Positions 13,464 through 26,147 of a stretch of DNA of 64,000 nt are shown here, one piece after another. The position numbers and the translations under genes were made by a program. The DNA comes from Cloeon dipterum (taxonomy: Eukaryota > Arthropoda > Insecta > Ephemeroptera > Baetidae). Each line of letters starts with the position of its first letter. The stretch's first letter is position 1. The notes beneath the pieces were generated by a model. That model was not told the DNA's origin. It worked only from the letters and a program-made list of their open reading frames with translations, and ran no database searches. The stretch lies in the NCBI RefSeq assembly GCF_949628265.1, contig NC_088789.1, positions 1,984,001-2,048,000 of the forward strand, given 5' to 3'.

Positions 13464-13866
13464 AATGATACAGGGCGACAATTGGATATTATTTGAATTG
13501 TTCGATGCAATACGCAGTTGATCGATAAGCAATTTATTCTTCCATTTGCAATATGTAACATGTTCAAAAAAGGATTAAGCTACAGTAAAACTTTCAAATT
13601 TTATCCAAAGTTTTCAGCGCTTGACCACATTTTCTTGGCAGATTTCGATTCCTCTCGTCGAGATCTGTCCAGCAGCGTGTTTAGGGAAACTCTTTGTCGT
13701 GAAATAAAATCAGATTTCAAGTAAGGAGACAGTCCTCACCATTTGAAAAGACACTTTTCTAAAAAAATTAAAGACAATTTTGGCTTCAATTGAATCTTAA
13801 GGGATGATGTATTGGCAACTGGCAACAATCATTTCCAGGATTTTGCAGACTCAATCCTCTTTAAAA
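13464..13866 (-). repeat. Dispersed repeat Rep1, copy C
   Basis: Inverted copy running from GATACAGGGCGAC to CAATCCTCTTTAA. It keeps the GAGATCTGTCCA block, GGAGACAGTC and the terminal CTTAAGGGATGATG block. It lies in the GPCR intron that follows the TM3 exon, ending about 45 bp from that exon's splice donor. Confidence 0.7.
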
Positions 13867-13911
13867 AAATTGAGAAATCACTCTTTCGATAAAAAAAATC
13901 ATTTTTCCTAC

Positions 13912-16900
13912 CTGTTGGTAGACGAAGGGGTGGGAAAGGGCGAGCCAGCGTTCGGCGGCCATGACGAGGGCCACCATGCCGGAGCCGAGGCCGAAGACGC
14001 GCATCATGAGTCGCGCCGCGCAGTAGCCCTGGGTGGCGGTGAACCCTGGCGGCAGATAGAGTTGGGCGTGCATCAGCACCAGCATGCCCAGCAGCGCGAC
14101 CAAATCGTTTCCAGCTAGGCACCGCAACATCAGGTGGTGTTTGCTCGTGTTGCGACCCCAGCCCGGTCGCTTTTTCTCGCGCGACAGGATCACCAGAGCC
14201 GCGCCGTTGCCCACCTGCGCCGCACATGCAACAAAGAAAAACAACAGCATTAAATTAGGGTCAAGGGACTGGTCAAAAGTTTTATTTCACTTTCATTGCC
14301 ACTTTGATTAAATGGCCAAAGCGTCTAAAAACAGTCTAAATCCGTCTAAATTGACTCAAAATCTGTAGATATAAGTGCATGTTTTGCTTCGCTACTAGAA
14401 ATTTTCGCCACGGTTTCAATTTATAAGGAAATTTTTCACGCAAAAAGGGAATAAAAACGGTGCTCTCTTTGTCACCGTTTTCAGTGGATTGGCTGGGTCC
14501 TAATTCAGACGTCCCTTCAACCCTCCCCCTAACCACCCCTTTAACAATATTCCCAACTTTAACTTAAAAAAGTTAAATATTGCATTTTAAAATATTCTCT
14601 AATTTTTTTGCAATCTTCTGCACTTTGATTTTTTCACATTTTATTTATAGGAATGGTTGGAGGGTTGATTAAGGCTAAATGTATGTCTCAAAAAATCGTC
14701 AAACCCGAATTTTTTGCACCAAATAACAATTTAAAAATATTTGATTATTTCCCGAAGAAAACCGTCATACTTTCACAGCCCTCAGGAGATTTGGAAAATA
14801 GGATATATCTTGTACTCTATAAACAAATTTTCCAGCGTAACAAAACAAGATGAATAGATGTAGACACAACATAGGGCTTGTTTTGTTCATTTATGTAAAT
14901 ACGGCATGTGTGTACCTATAATGTTTTGAAATGTGACGCGTGTACTGCCAATATTTGCCTGACACATCGACAAATTTAGATTGATGTGCTGCCTTGCATA
15001 AAATTAGTGACAGCTATAGTCTTTATCACAACCGCTAATGTCTAGAGGGAGTGCAATTACAGTCCTAATCCCTGATGGTGGAATATAATGGAAAAATATT
15101 AAAAAACAGTCGCGCTTTTTAGGGCTGCACGCTCCTTTGAATCGCAGATGTCCCAGTCGAGCGGGCTGCACAACAATGGGGCTTTTATGCGGCCACAAAA
15201 GAAGTAAAGTTATCGATTTTGTTCTTTATGTGGAGAGCCGTGATTGAAATCTTACAGACATCCGTTTTTGATGTCAATAATTTACTCAGAAAAAGTAACA
15301 AACTGTTGAGAGCGGAGAAATTCAATGTTGCATACGTACAGCTAAAAATAACTCCCAGCTCTGAATGGATTTGCTGAAAGATGCTGAATCTTAAAAACTC
15401 ACATGGCGAGTCAAGATCTTGTTTTTTAATCCTGTTTTTGTGCAGATACGTGCAATATAGAACCCATTAGACTATTTAAAACCGTCTTTGACGAAGTTTC
15501 TGAGCATACCAATCGATTCTTGAGGGTCGAATTAGGTAAAGTGGATGTTTTTTCCCTCCAAAAAGTCCAGCGCGACGTGCGAACTTTTTTTCCCGCCAAA
15601 ACAACATGAATGCGACAACTGCGCATGCGCCAGTGCTCGCTGGATCTGACAAAGAAGTCATTCGTACAGCTGCGGTCTCTCTGCAAGTGCTCAAACCAGC
15701 TCTGACGCATGCGCAGTTCTCACGTTCATATTGTTTTAGCGGGAAAAAAAGTTCTTCATCACGCTGCACTTTATGGTCGGAAAAAATAGCCATTTTATTT
15801 AATTCGACCTTTAAGAATCGATTGGAGTGCTCAAACGCCGTCGTCAAAGACGGTCTTTAAATTCATTTTTTTTTTTTTAAAGAAATACCAGAGAGAAGCG
15901 TGGTGCATTTTAGTCGCGGAGGAGGATTCCTTAAGTACCTTGCTGCTAACAAATAATTATCCCTCGCTCCGTCAGTCAAAGTGAAACTATGGTGCTCTCG
16001 AAGCAAAAGTCCTTTTCCAGCAACATCGATCCTGTCCTGGCGTGTGCTTTAATTAAAACGGACGCTTCGTGCTGGGTGTAAACACGCAAATATGAGCATT
16101 TCATAAAATCGACACTTGACACTCGACCAGCAGCAAAGAACGCCACCTTTAATCAACGCGCAGCTCATGAGGGATAACTAGACGAAATCAAAATCAAAGA
16201 GTTTCAATCGTCGCCTGCTTTCAGCTAGCATATTTCGCAGCCAGGGCTTTTTCATTAGGCCCCGAGACTTCAAAGCTATTACATAGCACACGCGTTTTGT
16301 CTCTCTTTATACGAGCCCTTCAGTGGCGCACAAAATTGCGCCGCGATTTCGTTGTTTACCAAGTGAGCCGACCTGCACATACCTCCGGCGGCGTCTCTGT
16401 GTAATTTTCCACAGTGGCGAAAGGAGCTGCCGGTCAGCGCCATGCAGAATCCAATTCCGACACGGCAACACGAGTTCCGATGATCCAAATTGAATTTGCC
16501 CTCCGCGTTCCATAAGTGGAATGAGCCTTTGCAAAGCACCCCAGCATTATTATTCGCCGTGATTTCCTATGCAATGATTCCACGCGCGTATATCCACCAG
16601 GGATGGAAAGAATTTTATTATCGATCTGCTCTGCCGCACACTCCGCAGTCCCGACGCTTTTTTGTCAAACGAGCGACGCGAGAAGTGTTTATTAAGGCGG
16701 TTGAGCCCGCCGCGTTGATTAAGGCGGCCTAATTTGCAACACAAAAAGAATTTAACGAGCTTTGCCGCTTGATTTCCACCGTCAAAGGACAAAAAGTGGA
16801 TTGTCTGCTAAGTACGCACCCTTCATTTGCTCATGCCTCACCGTGAATCCCCAGCTGTCAACATTTATAATTCTGTGACGTTTTTGCGCTCGCATCGTAG

Positions 16901-18758
16901 CCTTTTTTTTGGGATTTTTGCCTCAAGTTAAAAATAGAAAAGTATATTAGGCAGTGAGGAAAAGGTTCAATTTACACTGAGAGGAGCGAATTTCATTCAA
17001 TCGGTCAATCGCATTTATTTGACAGCTCGTGTGTACCCGCCCTTTTTGAAAGAGGATATACAAAGGATTTATTCCACGAAGATGACTTTGTGGCTCAGCA
17101 GGATCTGATCATTTTTTATTATATCTTTTTTCTTCAAAATGCAATTTACAGAAATTGCATTCCTTTTTTCCTTTGGGTATTCATGAAAAATAATATCCTG
17201 GCGATCATTTCATATTTATTTATTGTTTCCAAATATTGTCCTAATTTTCGATGCATTTCAAGCCCCTTTCCATTGTTAGGTACAAAAAATATAGGTAAAA
17301 TCCAACAATCAAAGCGAAATTGCCTTATTTAAACGTGTCACTTGAGCCTGACTTGTCCTCTGCTCGTGGCAGTTTTATTACTTGCGCAATTCAAACTGCC
17401 AAAAAAGTAGCAGGCGAAATAACCTTTAAAAAAAACGCGTGTTTCCAACGACATCTTGAGCAATATGACATTATTGCAGCGTTAGGATGTTGACGCTTGT
17501 TAATAGCAAACTTAATCAGAGACCATAAATTATTCTAACGTCGGTCAAATGTAATTTACGCTTGCAGATGAGCTGAAGGTTTAATCAAATAGTTTCAAAG
17601 GTACATCTAACATATCCTCTGGCGGAATTCTCAAAACGGAAGTTTTAGCACGCCTCGTGTTTTTTTTCTCGCGAATTTTCAAACGCCTTTCAAACGTTTC
17701 GTTTGGAAAATTCTTTTCAAAGGGCTGTGCAAGCAGAAAGAGACGCATTTATAATAATATTTCCTCGGTAGGAAAATGCTGCCTGGCTACCATGTATTTC
17801 AGAGGAACCCAATTCTCAGAGAGGCGTGCTGTAGAGTGTGCCTCGTATTATTGAAATGAAAGGGGATATTACCGCGAGCGCGGATGGGAATAGAACAGCT
17901 TTGCAGCCGATTGGGAAGCACCTGAAGATGCGGCTCAATGATAAAAAAAATTACTGCCAATATTCGGTCAGGGTTTCCAGAAATTTTAGCTATAAATGGT
18001 GTTTTAATCAGGGTTTGCTAGTTTTGTAATGAGCAAAAGTGCATAATTTTTTATTAAAAAAAAACTGGAAAAAACACAAATTTTTGGGATTTTCCGCATT
18101 TTTTCTAAATTTATCCCCAAAAATGTGTAATACTGAATTTTGTGTTTATGTTTCGGAAAAATGCACATATTTGCAGAAAAACCCACAAAGACAGTGCGTT
18201 TTGCAATGCAGTGGGATTTTTTGCGGACTCTCCTGGTTTCAATTCACTTTTTTTGTACAAGTGCAATTAACTGATTAGATCTATCGGGGTCAAATGAAGT
18301 GACAAGTGCCAATATAGCATCAAACTCCCCAGATGCGCGGGGGCGACCGACAACTTTCTCATTCGATTTGCTTTTCATCGAGCAAAATGGATGTTGCACG
18401 CGCGCGCGTGTGAGTGTCAAACGCGAAGAATGAGCAACTTCCAACTGGGAGAAATGAGAAGTCTAAAAAAAATTCTCCACTGACTCGTCGGGAGCACGTC
18501 TCAAATTATGATGGATAGAACAGTAGTTGCAGCACAGCCAAAGCAGCTTAACAAAAAAGAAAAGCCGAAACTCACCACACCAAGGACGTAGCTGGCAGTG
18601 ATGATGGCCTGCATTGCCACCCCCAAATGTCTCCTGGGAGCGGCCGAGGGTGCGATGGACGCGAACTCGGTCGCATTTTCCAGTTGCTCCAAGAAACTGG
18701 TGGCGTTCAGCGTCCAGCGGACCTCTGCGGTCACATCGGGCAAAACCGAGCCGACCAT
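13912..18758 (-). CDS. Prostanoid-receptor-like class A GPCR (5' part: N-terminus to TM3)
   Basis: Two coding exons, 18758-18576 (61 codons) and 14214-13912 (101 codons), join in phase 0 across a 4.36-kb intron. The donor GTGTG|GTGAGT and acceptor GCGCAG|GTGGGC rebuild TM1 as ASYVLGV-VGNGAALVIL. The start is the first ATG after a 15-nt leader, in a GCAGCCACCATGG context. The N-terminus has two N-glycosylation sites (N18, N28) and no signal peptide. TM1 carries the GN motif, TM2 has N-D (D98), C126 is the expected extracellular-loop cysteine, and TM3 ends E149-R150-W151 then LALSHPFVYQQ. VGNG..L.ILS and ER-x-LALSHP closely resemble vertebrate prostacyclin/PGD2/PGE2-type receptors, so prostaglandin sensing through G proteins is inferred. 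The donor CAACAG|GTAGGA shows that the gene continues beyond 13912. No TM4-TM7 exon was recognised in 1-13911. Confidence 0.8.
14343..14672 (-). repeat. Dispersed repeat Rep3, copy 1
   Basis: Inverted partner of 26148-26463. Both share GACTCAAAATCTG, TTTTCGCCATGG-like, GGAATAAAAA, CACCGTTTTCAGTGGA, CAACCCTCCCCCTAACCACC and AATCTTCTGCACTTTGAT-like blocks. No conserved ORF. It lies in the large GPCR intron. Confidence 0.7.
15475..15861. repeat. Palindromic DNA element Rep2, copy 2
   Basis: The most complete copy of the foldback family: 387 bp bounded by TTTAAAACCGTCTTTGACG and its inverted counterpart CGTCAAAGACGGTCTTTAAA. Inner arm blocks GGGTCGAATTAGGTAAA, GCGACGTGCGAAC and GCGCATGCGCCAG are mirrored on the right. 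The centre contains AAGAAGTCATTCG. It is non-coding and sits inside the GPCR intron. Confidence 0.8.
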
Positions 18759-18888
18759 GGTGGCTGCTGCTTCCTGCAACAGAAACGAGACCGAATTGGA
18801 ATGAGGAGATTAATCTAATGAGAGAATTAGGCTCGAAGTTTTTCAAGACAAATATTTCCTCCGCGCGGTGCAAAAGAGTTCAACACTG

Positions 18889-21230
18889 TTTAAAGAGGAT
18901 GTATACTGTAAAATGCTTGTTGCCAATGCATGAAATGATCCCTTAGGATTCAGTTGAAGCCTAAATTGACCTAAAACTTCGAAAACATTGGCTGCAAGTA
19001 GTAAGTTCTGTCTCTTTTTTTAAAATCTTATTTTATTTCACAACAATGAGCTTTCCTAAACACGTTGTTGGACAGATCTCGACGAGAGGAATCGAAATCT
19101 GCTAAGAAAATGTGGTCAAGCGCTGGAAATTTTGGAGAAAATTAAAAATTTTTTTCTCTAGTAAGGTCATTTTTTTATGAGAAAATTTTTATTATTGCAT
19201 ACATAAATAAAAAGAGCAGTTATTTGCGAGATTGGAGGGCGATTGGACGCGATTTTTCAGCGTTGAAATTTTTAGATGGCTGTCATATTTGCTCAAAGTG
19301 CTTGTTAATAGATGGTGAAATTCCAAATTTGAAGCTCGGGAATGGGGGCGTTCCCTATTTTTTCGGTATCTAAAAATTACCCGAAAAATGAATTCAGTTA
19401 ATGAATGCTAAACTGCAACTCTTGACTGCGTTGAGTTATCACCTTGAAATTTTCACTGCCCAACCTAGTTTTTGATCCTGAACAACTTTTGCATTTACAA
19501 AAAATTCGCAGGTCGAAGGTCAAGGTCACCTTTTGCGACCTTTTTTTGAAAATTCAAAATTAAGGGATGATAGCCCCCTACAATTTTTTTGGGGTTCAGA
19601 GCTGAAATGTAGCCCATGAAATTCTGCACAAGCACACCAAGTTTCATAGGTGCAATCGCGATACTTTTGCTGCAATTCGAATTTCAAGTGTGAAAAACTG
19701 CTCGAGGCCGCTTGACCGCGCGTGCACTTTGAGCGGCGATTTCGCCTCGCGTTCGTGAAGTTGATGTTTTTCGCATTTCACTTGCTTAGAAACACCAGGA
19801 GGGCCTAGGGTAGACCAATGAAGTTTCAAATCGACCTTCAGGGTCTGTCCCTGACGTGACCCTGAGATAAAAAAATTCGAAAATTTCCAATTTCATCGAA
19901 CTTGGTGTCTTTTTATAGGTTTTCACCGATGTACAGCTCAAATATACAACCAAAACTGCCGAATGACAATCCTGAAACAGGTTCTTGAAATAATTGTGTT
20001 AGCAATTAATCCAGATGTGATGTGAGAAATGGTCAAAATTTTGAAATCTTAAATTTATGACAAGATACTTCTATTTTGCACACATATGTATGTTGTTGAT
20101 ATGTGTTGATGGTGTTTATAATAAGGGTCTTATGCTTAATGCTATGAAAAAATGTTATTAAATGATATAGCAAAAAAGCTACTTTTAAAATATATTTTTT
20201 TTGTTTCCTTCCTTTTTAAGTAAAGATTTTTAAACATGTGATTTATTTTTTATTGGTCTAAATAAATTTTTCAACTTTGTAAAAAAACGATCGGTAAATT
20301 TTAACACTCAATATGAACTTCGTGTGTACAAAACAGAAGAATCGTTTTAAAAATTAAGATTTCAAAATTTTGACCATTTCTCACATCACGTCTGGATTAA
20401 TTGCTACCACAATTATTTCAAGAACCTGTTTCAGGATTGTCATTCGGCAGTTTTGGTTGTATAATTGAGCTGTACATCGGTGAAAACCTATAAAAAGACA
20501 CCAAGTTCGATGAAATTGGAAATTTTCGAATTTTTTTATCTCAGGGTCACGTCAGGGACAGACCCTGAAGGTCGATTTGAAACTTCATTGGTCTACCCTA
20601 GGCCCTCCTGGTGTTTCTAAGCAAGTGAAATGCGAAAAACATCAACTTCACGAACGCGAGGCGAAATCGCCGCTCAAAGTGCACGCGCGGTCAAGCGGCC
20701 TCGAGCAGTTTTTCACACTTGAAATTCGAATTGCAGCAAAAGTATCGCGATTGCACCTATGAAACTTGGTGTGCTTGTGCAGAATTTCATGGGCTACATT
20801 TCAGCTCTGAACCCCAAAAAAATTGTAGGGGGCTATCATCCCTTAATTTTGAATTTTCAAAAAAAGGTCGCAAAAGGTGACCTTGACCTTCGACCTGCGA
20901 ATTTTTTGTAAATGCAAAAGTTGTTCAGGATCAAAAACTAGGTTGGGCAGTGAAAATTTCAAGGTGATAACTCAACGCAGTCAAGAGTTGCAGTTTAGCA
21001 TTCATTAACTGAATTCATTTTTCGGGTAATTTTTAGATACCGAAAAAATAGGGAACGCCCCCATTCCCGAGCTTCAAATTTGGAATTTCACCATCTATTA
21101 ACAAGCACTTTGAGCAAATATGACAGCCATCTAAAAATTTCAACGCTGAAAAATCGCGTCCAATCGCCCTCCAATCTCGCAAATAACTGCTCAAATAATT
21201 TTCAATTTTCGCCCTGAATCGATCCACTTT
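18889..21230 (+). repeat. Dispersed repeat Rep1, copy D (interrupted)
   Basis: The copy is split by the long palindrome at 19214-21192. The left part (18889-19213) carries TTAAAGAGGAT, GATCCCTTAGGATTCAG, TTGGACAGATCTCGACG and GGAAATTTTGGAGAAAAT. The right part (21193-21230) supplies the missing family end AAATAATTTTCAATTTTCG followed by CCCTG. Copy B (reverse complement) reads continuously across this point, so the palindrome inserted into an older Rep1 copy. Confidence 0.7.
19214..21192. mobile_element. Long-arm palindromic element (839-bp inverted arms, 301-bp spacer)
   Basis: The left arm 19214-20052 and right arm 20354-21192 are equal-length inverted copies. I saw only three single-base mismatches, all near the inner ends. 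Outer termini are GAGCAGTTATTTGCGAG and its reverse complement. The 301-bp spacer (20053-20353) is AT-rich and unrelated to the arms. The insertion interrupts a Rep1 repeat, and AAATAA occurs just outside both ends (19205-19210 and 21193-21198), compatible with a 6-bp or a degenerate 9-bp target-site duplication. No transposase ORF is present; the identical 61-codon frames in the two arms are mirror images. It is best explained as a recent foldback-type non-autonomous transposon, or a transposition-generated inverted duplication. The superfamily is not assigned. Confidence 0.8.
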
Positions 21231-24200
21231 AAAAGCCATGTCTGGCAAAACGAGAGCAAACAGAATGTAACTTTCAAAAAGCCATTCTGAGTGAGTCCTA
21301 ATGAGGAATGGGAAAAAATTATGAGCGCGCGTTAATGACCAAGTACTCAGCGTTTCATGGATAACTCTGGCTCTTTCATATATTATATTTGAAAAAATTT
21401 CATCGCTTTTCATTTTCAACTCTTTTCAATTTTAATTTTTGTTTATTCTTTAGATAATTTTGTCTGGATGACGCACTACATGGAGCAGATTTTCCCTGCA
21501 GAGCCGTGTTTTAAATCGATTTTCACGCAGGAGGTTGCCATTTTATTAATTTAAATATTTTTAGAAATTTTGCTTCTTGTATTTTACGTCAGCCGATGCA
21601 GATGGCAGGTGAAAGTGGGAATGACGTAAAAGAAAACGGTGTTTATTTTTCTTCAATGAAAACCGTCACAGTTTGGATAAGCCCGCCAAAAATATTTTCA
21701 GAGCTTTTGAACGAAAGGAAAATGTTTCAACTCGGTAATTACAACATGAATGATCACCAGAGTTGAATCGCAGCTTTAAGCTGTCCGATGCACAACTGTG
21801 GAAATCTCCACGGCATGCTGCGGGGAAGCGGCGCAAAAACCCGCCTGCTTGGAAATTGGAATGTCAGCTGCTTGTTTCCCCGACTCATCTTCGCTCTGAT
21901 ATTCCGGAGCAAACATGAACAAGAGCACGCGTCTGCGAGATGTGGGAAATAATTTTCAGGGAAAAACTCTTTCACCCCCATTTGCTAAATGCCGAGAGCA
22001 TTTCAGACAGGCAAGTTTTGCGAGAGTGAACGACAAAGGACGCTCTAACTGCTGATTCGCAACTTTAAAATATACGAGTTGTCAATCCAAAGTTTCGCTC
22101 TCCATTTCTCGCCACCGATTTGTGTATTTTTGTCCGCTTGTTCACTTTGTAATTACCATCCTGTCCTTTTCAAATTAATCTACCCCGCTGAGAGTTCCAA
22201 AATTGAATTGCACCGGGAGTTTCGGCGCTCGCTGCTCTCGTCTGCTCTCACCTTTAATATTATGCGTCGACACACAAGTTACTCTTGATGGGGGTCATTT
22301 TCTAAATTGCCTCCACGTACACGTACGCGTCAAATTCGCCAAAGAGAGGTGTGAATTATTACTCACTTAATGAGACACTCGCATTGCAAATTGTGTCCGC
22401 CCGCCTTTCCCGGAAAGTCGAAATTCTCCGGAAAACCAGGGATAATGATATTTTCATATTTCATCTGCAACTTTGATTAAAATGACAAACAAACATCTTT
22501 CTGCAGCTGCTACGTGCGCGCGGCTGGCTTTTCCATAAATTTCCACCAGCCAAATCACATTCCAGCGAATCGATAATAACATAGCGCAGGGGCAGATTTG
22601 ATGCCATCATGCGTGAGCCGATCGCAATCAAAGTGCAGGAGCAGCGAGTTCTTTCTTTGCAACTTTTTTCCGCATGTCAAGCAGCTTTTTCTCACTCTCA
22701 TATCATAAGAGTTTATGCGTTCAAATAGTTCTATTCGTGCTCTATGTGTGCTCGTGCGGAAAACGCATGAGGAATAAATGATGAACAAATAATGGTATTC
22801 TTCCTAAGGAGATTTCCTGCTCGACGGCGCGCGAGAGGAAGTGTTTGCAATACGTGCAGCTTAATTTAAAGTGCGCATTATGCCTCGCAAAGTCGTAAGC
22901 AAAGTAATTTAATTGCGCGTGCAGGCCTCGTTTCGCCGATAATTATGGGCAGGGATCGCACAGTTTGTGTGCGGTTGATGCATCACAATAAATAATAAAA
23001 CACACAATGAGAGTGACACCAAGCAGCGACGTATGTATATTGTTGTCGTTTGCCTGCAGTCGCCCGCGTTTATTGCAGCGTGCGATAAATTAGTCCTTGT
23101 GCAATTACTTTTTGTTACGCCAAGCTCTACAATTTAATCTTGAAACATTAGACTGGGGGAGGGAGAACGTGAGTCCAATTCGGAAATGCTGTTTAACAAA
23201 GACAAAAGGTTCCGCTTCAATTTTGGTTCAATCTATCGCAACACAAAAAACGTATTTTTGCAAAAAATCCGAGCAGGCTGCAACTTCATAACTCATGACT
23301 GTTTTTGCCTCAGGCCGACAGCGGAAAACTGGCAGAACAGGAATTTTTGCTGGTGTAAAAAATGCATGGAAGCCTTTGCTTCGTTGAGCCAAGCTAAAAT
23401 TTAGTTCCTGCAAAAGCCTTCAGTGCTGAGTTCTTGGTATTTCTCAAAGAATAGCGCTAAAATATCGGGCTAAACACGATGTCACATTTTGCAAAACATA
23501 AGGGTGGGAGTGGGAGGAAACGCTTAAAAAGCCCTTTACGTCAAGAATTCAGAGCAACTGAAAAGTGCATTAGGATTAAAATCAGGGCTGAGTATCTACC
23601 GGGGAATGTTTAAAAAATTTCAATTTTTCATGAACACCAAAAATGCGGGAGAAACTAGCTGCAAAAGCCGGATCCGCAAAAAAACAGCTTAATACCCATG
23701 CAGCTCTGGTTAAAATAATGTATGGCACGCCGTTTGAAATATTTGTGACCCTGATGGACACATGCCACACAACACAGTAAACTCTCCTGCATTGCAAAAC
23801 ACTACATCACAATTGATTTATTGGAACGACCGGGCAAACGGCACAATCAACGCCAAACTCTGCGTCTTCTCCGCCTTCTCATTCCATTAGTCGTTAAAAA
23901 TTATGGCTGGCCTACCTTGACATTTGTAATTAAATTACGTAGCAGTCTAAAACAGTTGGACAGAAAGGAAGAAATCTCTAGAATACATCACATCCTCTCC
24001 AACTTTGTGAATCGGACAGTTCGATTATAAATGTCAGTGACAATAACATTCATTCGGAGAAATTTGCGTCGCACTTTTCGTGCAGGCCCCAATTCAAACA
24101 CAATTTTATTCGCGCTCATATCGACGATGTGTGCCTCGATTGTCAACAAAAAACCGGTTTGAGAGGAATTCGCTCGCCGGGGTGTGTGCAAAATTCGATC

Positions 24201-24994
24201 ACGCTAAAAAGGAAGCCGGCAATCCGCGCCAACCAGCTCCCCGAAAATCCCACGGCCGCGCGATCGAGTAGTATATTACAATTGAATGAGCGCGCAAAAC
24301 GTACGTCGGTGTGTGTTGCGTTTCCAGCTGCTCACAAAAAACAAAAAAACAAACGTGACCCTCGAGAAGAGAGTGAACAAAACTCGTACATCTACGGCGA
24401 AGATTTCGATCTCTGTTTATGTTTTTCTGCCTTAGGCGTTATACTCATTTCTCACTCGCCAGATTGATAAATGTTTTTTTCTCTTGTTTTATGAAATCAA
24501 AATCGAACGCAGCGAGTTAGACCGGATTTGGTTCGGGCCGTCACTCACATTTTTGCAGCACACTTTGAAAATAAAATAGCACGAATCCGGATTGCCGCCG
24601 ATCCACGACAAAGTTGGAGCTTTATTGCAGCAGATCGCGCTGGAAATACACATCCAAAAGCTCGGCTTTGCAAAAAACTCGCACGTAACAGGCGTAAAAT
24701 AAACTGTATTCTGACACAACACACCCCTTTAGTAGTTGTATTTTGCCTAGTTTAGCGTGACCCGCATTTTTCTCCCCAAGGGGAGGCACGTACACATCAG
24801 TTTTCATAACTACATTTTATCGACGAACAGATTTACAAAAATAAATTAGTAGTCACCCGCGATGAGTTACGATTTTATTATTGCGTATATAAACGTCAAT
24901 TTGAAAGGACGCAGCCTGTCTCCGGGCGAGCCGAAAATAAATGATCTTGAGAAGAAAAACAACAGGTGGATCGAATCTCTTGTTTCGGACTCAC
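21231..24994. other. Presumed 5' intron of the GPCR gene; no gene seen
   Basis: 3.8 kb without a supported exon on either strand. It lies between the receptor's start-codon exon (acceptor at 18773/18774) and the candidate 5' non-coding exon ending at 24995, so it is probably intronic. Confidence 0.5.
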
Positions 24995-25240
24995 CTACAT
25001 GTCTCGCTGATCTGCTGCACTCCGGAGGCGTCGTCTTCGTCGTCGTGCGAGCTGGACACACTCGGAGGCGGCCGCACCGAAACTAAGCCAGCGCTCGCTC
25101 CGGAGGCGGCTCCAAAGGCCTCCGCCGGTCTGTCTTCGGGGGAGGGGAGGACCGCACCGCACAGCAGCGGCGAGCAAACGCTCGCTGCTCATCCCGTGCG
25201 TGCGCGCATTCACTCTACCGTACCGCGCGCGCGGCTCTGT
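24995..25240 (-). promoter_or_regulatory. Candidate 5' non-coding exon and promoter of the GPCR gene
   Basis: A GC- and CpG-rich island in AT-rich DNA ends, on the minus strand, in a consensus donor CATGTAG|GTGAGT at 24995. The receptor's start exon begins with an acceptor and only 15 nt of leader, so at least one upstream non-coding exon must exist on this strand. This island is the best candidate within 7 kb. I cannot place the transcription start. A TATAAA at 25242-25247 is in the plus-strand orientation and is not evidence for minus-strand initiation. Confidence 0.35.
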
Positions 25241-25502
25241 GTATAAATTATTATTAAGCTGCGGCATGAGAGCGAACAATTTTTGGATGAAATAGACTCA
25301 AAGACTCGCTGAGTTGGGCGATGTTTTGCGGTATTTCAAAAGGCTGCACCGGGAAAGTGCTCAGTGTGACACTCGCACACCGATCTGTGAATTATTCAAG
25401 GGTCTATGGTGTTTTGATGTGAAAGCGCAAACTAAGTGCTTCCGCGCGAATGAGCCGAAACACGGCACTTGTGTTTGAACGCACCGTGGCGTGGCCCTTT
25501 CG

Positions 25503-25876
25503 TTAATTAAAAAACTCGAGTGTTTTGTGTGGCTGGCTGAATATTACACATCGTTCCATTCATACGCGAATTCAAGCTTTTCCCAGCAAAAAGGCTGACT
25601 TCCACGCTGCGGTGGAATTCGCGTGCCATTATTTGCTTATTAATCACAGATTGAAAAAGTTCTCTTACTCTTAAAGGCCCTTCTTTACAAGTCTAATCTT
25701 TTGGAATAGCTAACATATGAATCCATTTTGCGCATAATATTCATGCAGAATCTAATTTTGGACTTCATATAATATACGTTTGTTGAATATTATTATTACT
25801 GAAACCTCAAATGGGAAATTTCATTTGCCATAAAATCTATTTGATTGAGCAACAGTTTTTTCAATCTATTAGGAAA
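25503..25876 (+). repeat. Dispersed repeat Rep4, copy 1
   Basis: Direct copy of 30278-30675. Shared blocks include TTAATTAAAAAACT, CACGCTGCGGT, GTCATTATTTGC-like, CATTTTGCGC and GAAACCTCAAAT followed by CATTTGCCATAAAATCT. Many small indels separate the two, so the duplication is not recent. Non-coding. Confidence 0.7.
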
Positions 25877-26147
25877 CGTGAATGGATTTTTGAGCGGTAG
25901 TTTTAGTGGCAGCATTTTAGAAAATTAAAAATAAATGTTTTAGTCGTTTTTCGGCTACAATTTTTTCATTTTTCCGATGTTCTTGCCTAACCGTCATTAT
26001 AAATTTCATTTTCTTGACGAGCAGAGATGCTCCAAAAGAACGTAAAAATATAAAAGTCACGATTTAAAATAGACATTGTTAAGCTAAATTCTACATTTAT
26101 CCTTTAAATGGAGGAGGGACTTAAGCATAAGTTATTCCAATTGCTCC

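Noticed and set aside
1-13911. Search for GPCR exons coding TM4-TM7 on the minus strand
   Set aside because: No frame with suitable hydrophobic segments, extracellular-loop cysteine or TM7 motif was found; the exons probably lie outside the window.
19644-20762. Two identical 61-residue frames on opposite strands
   Set aside because: They are the same stretch of the two inverted arms of the palindromic element; there is no domain or context for a gene.
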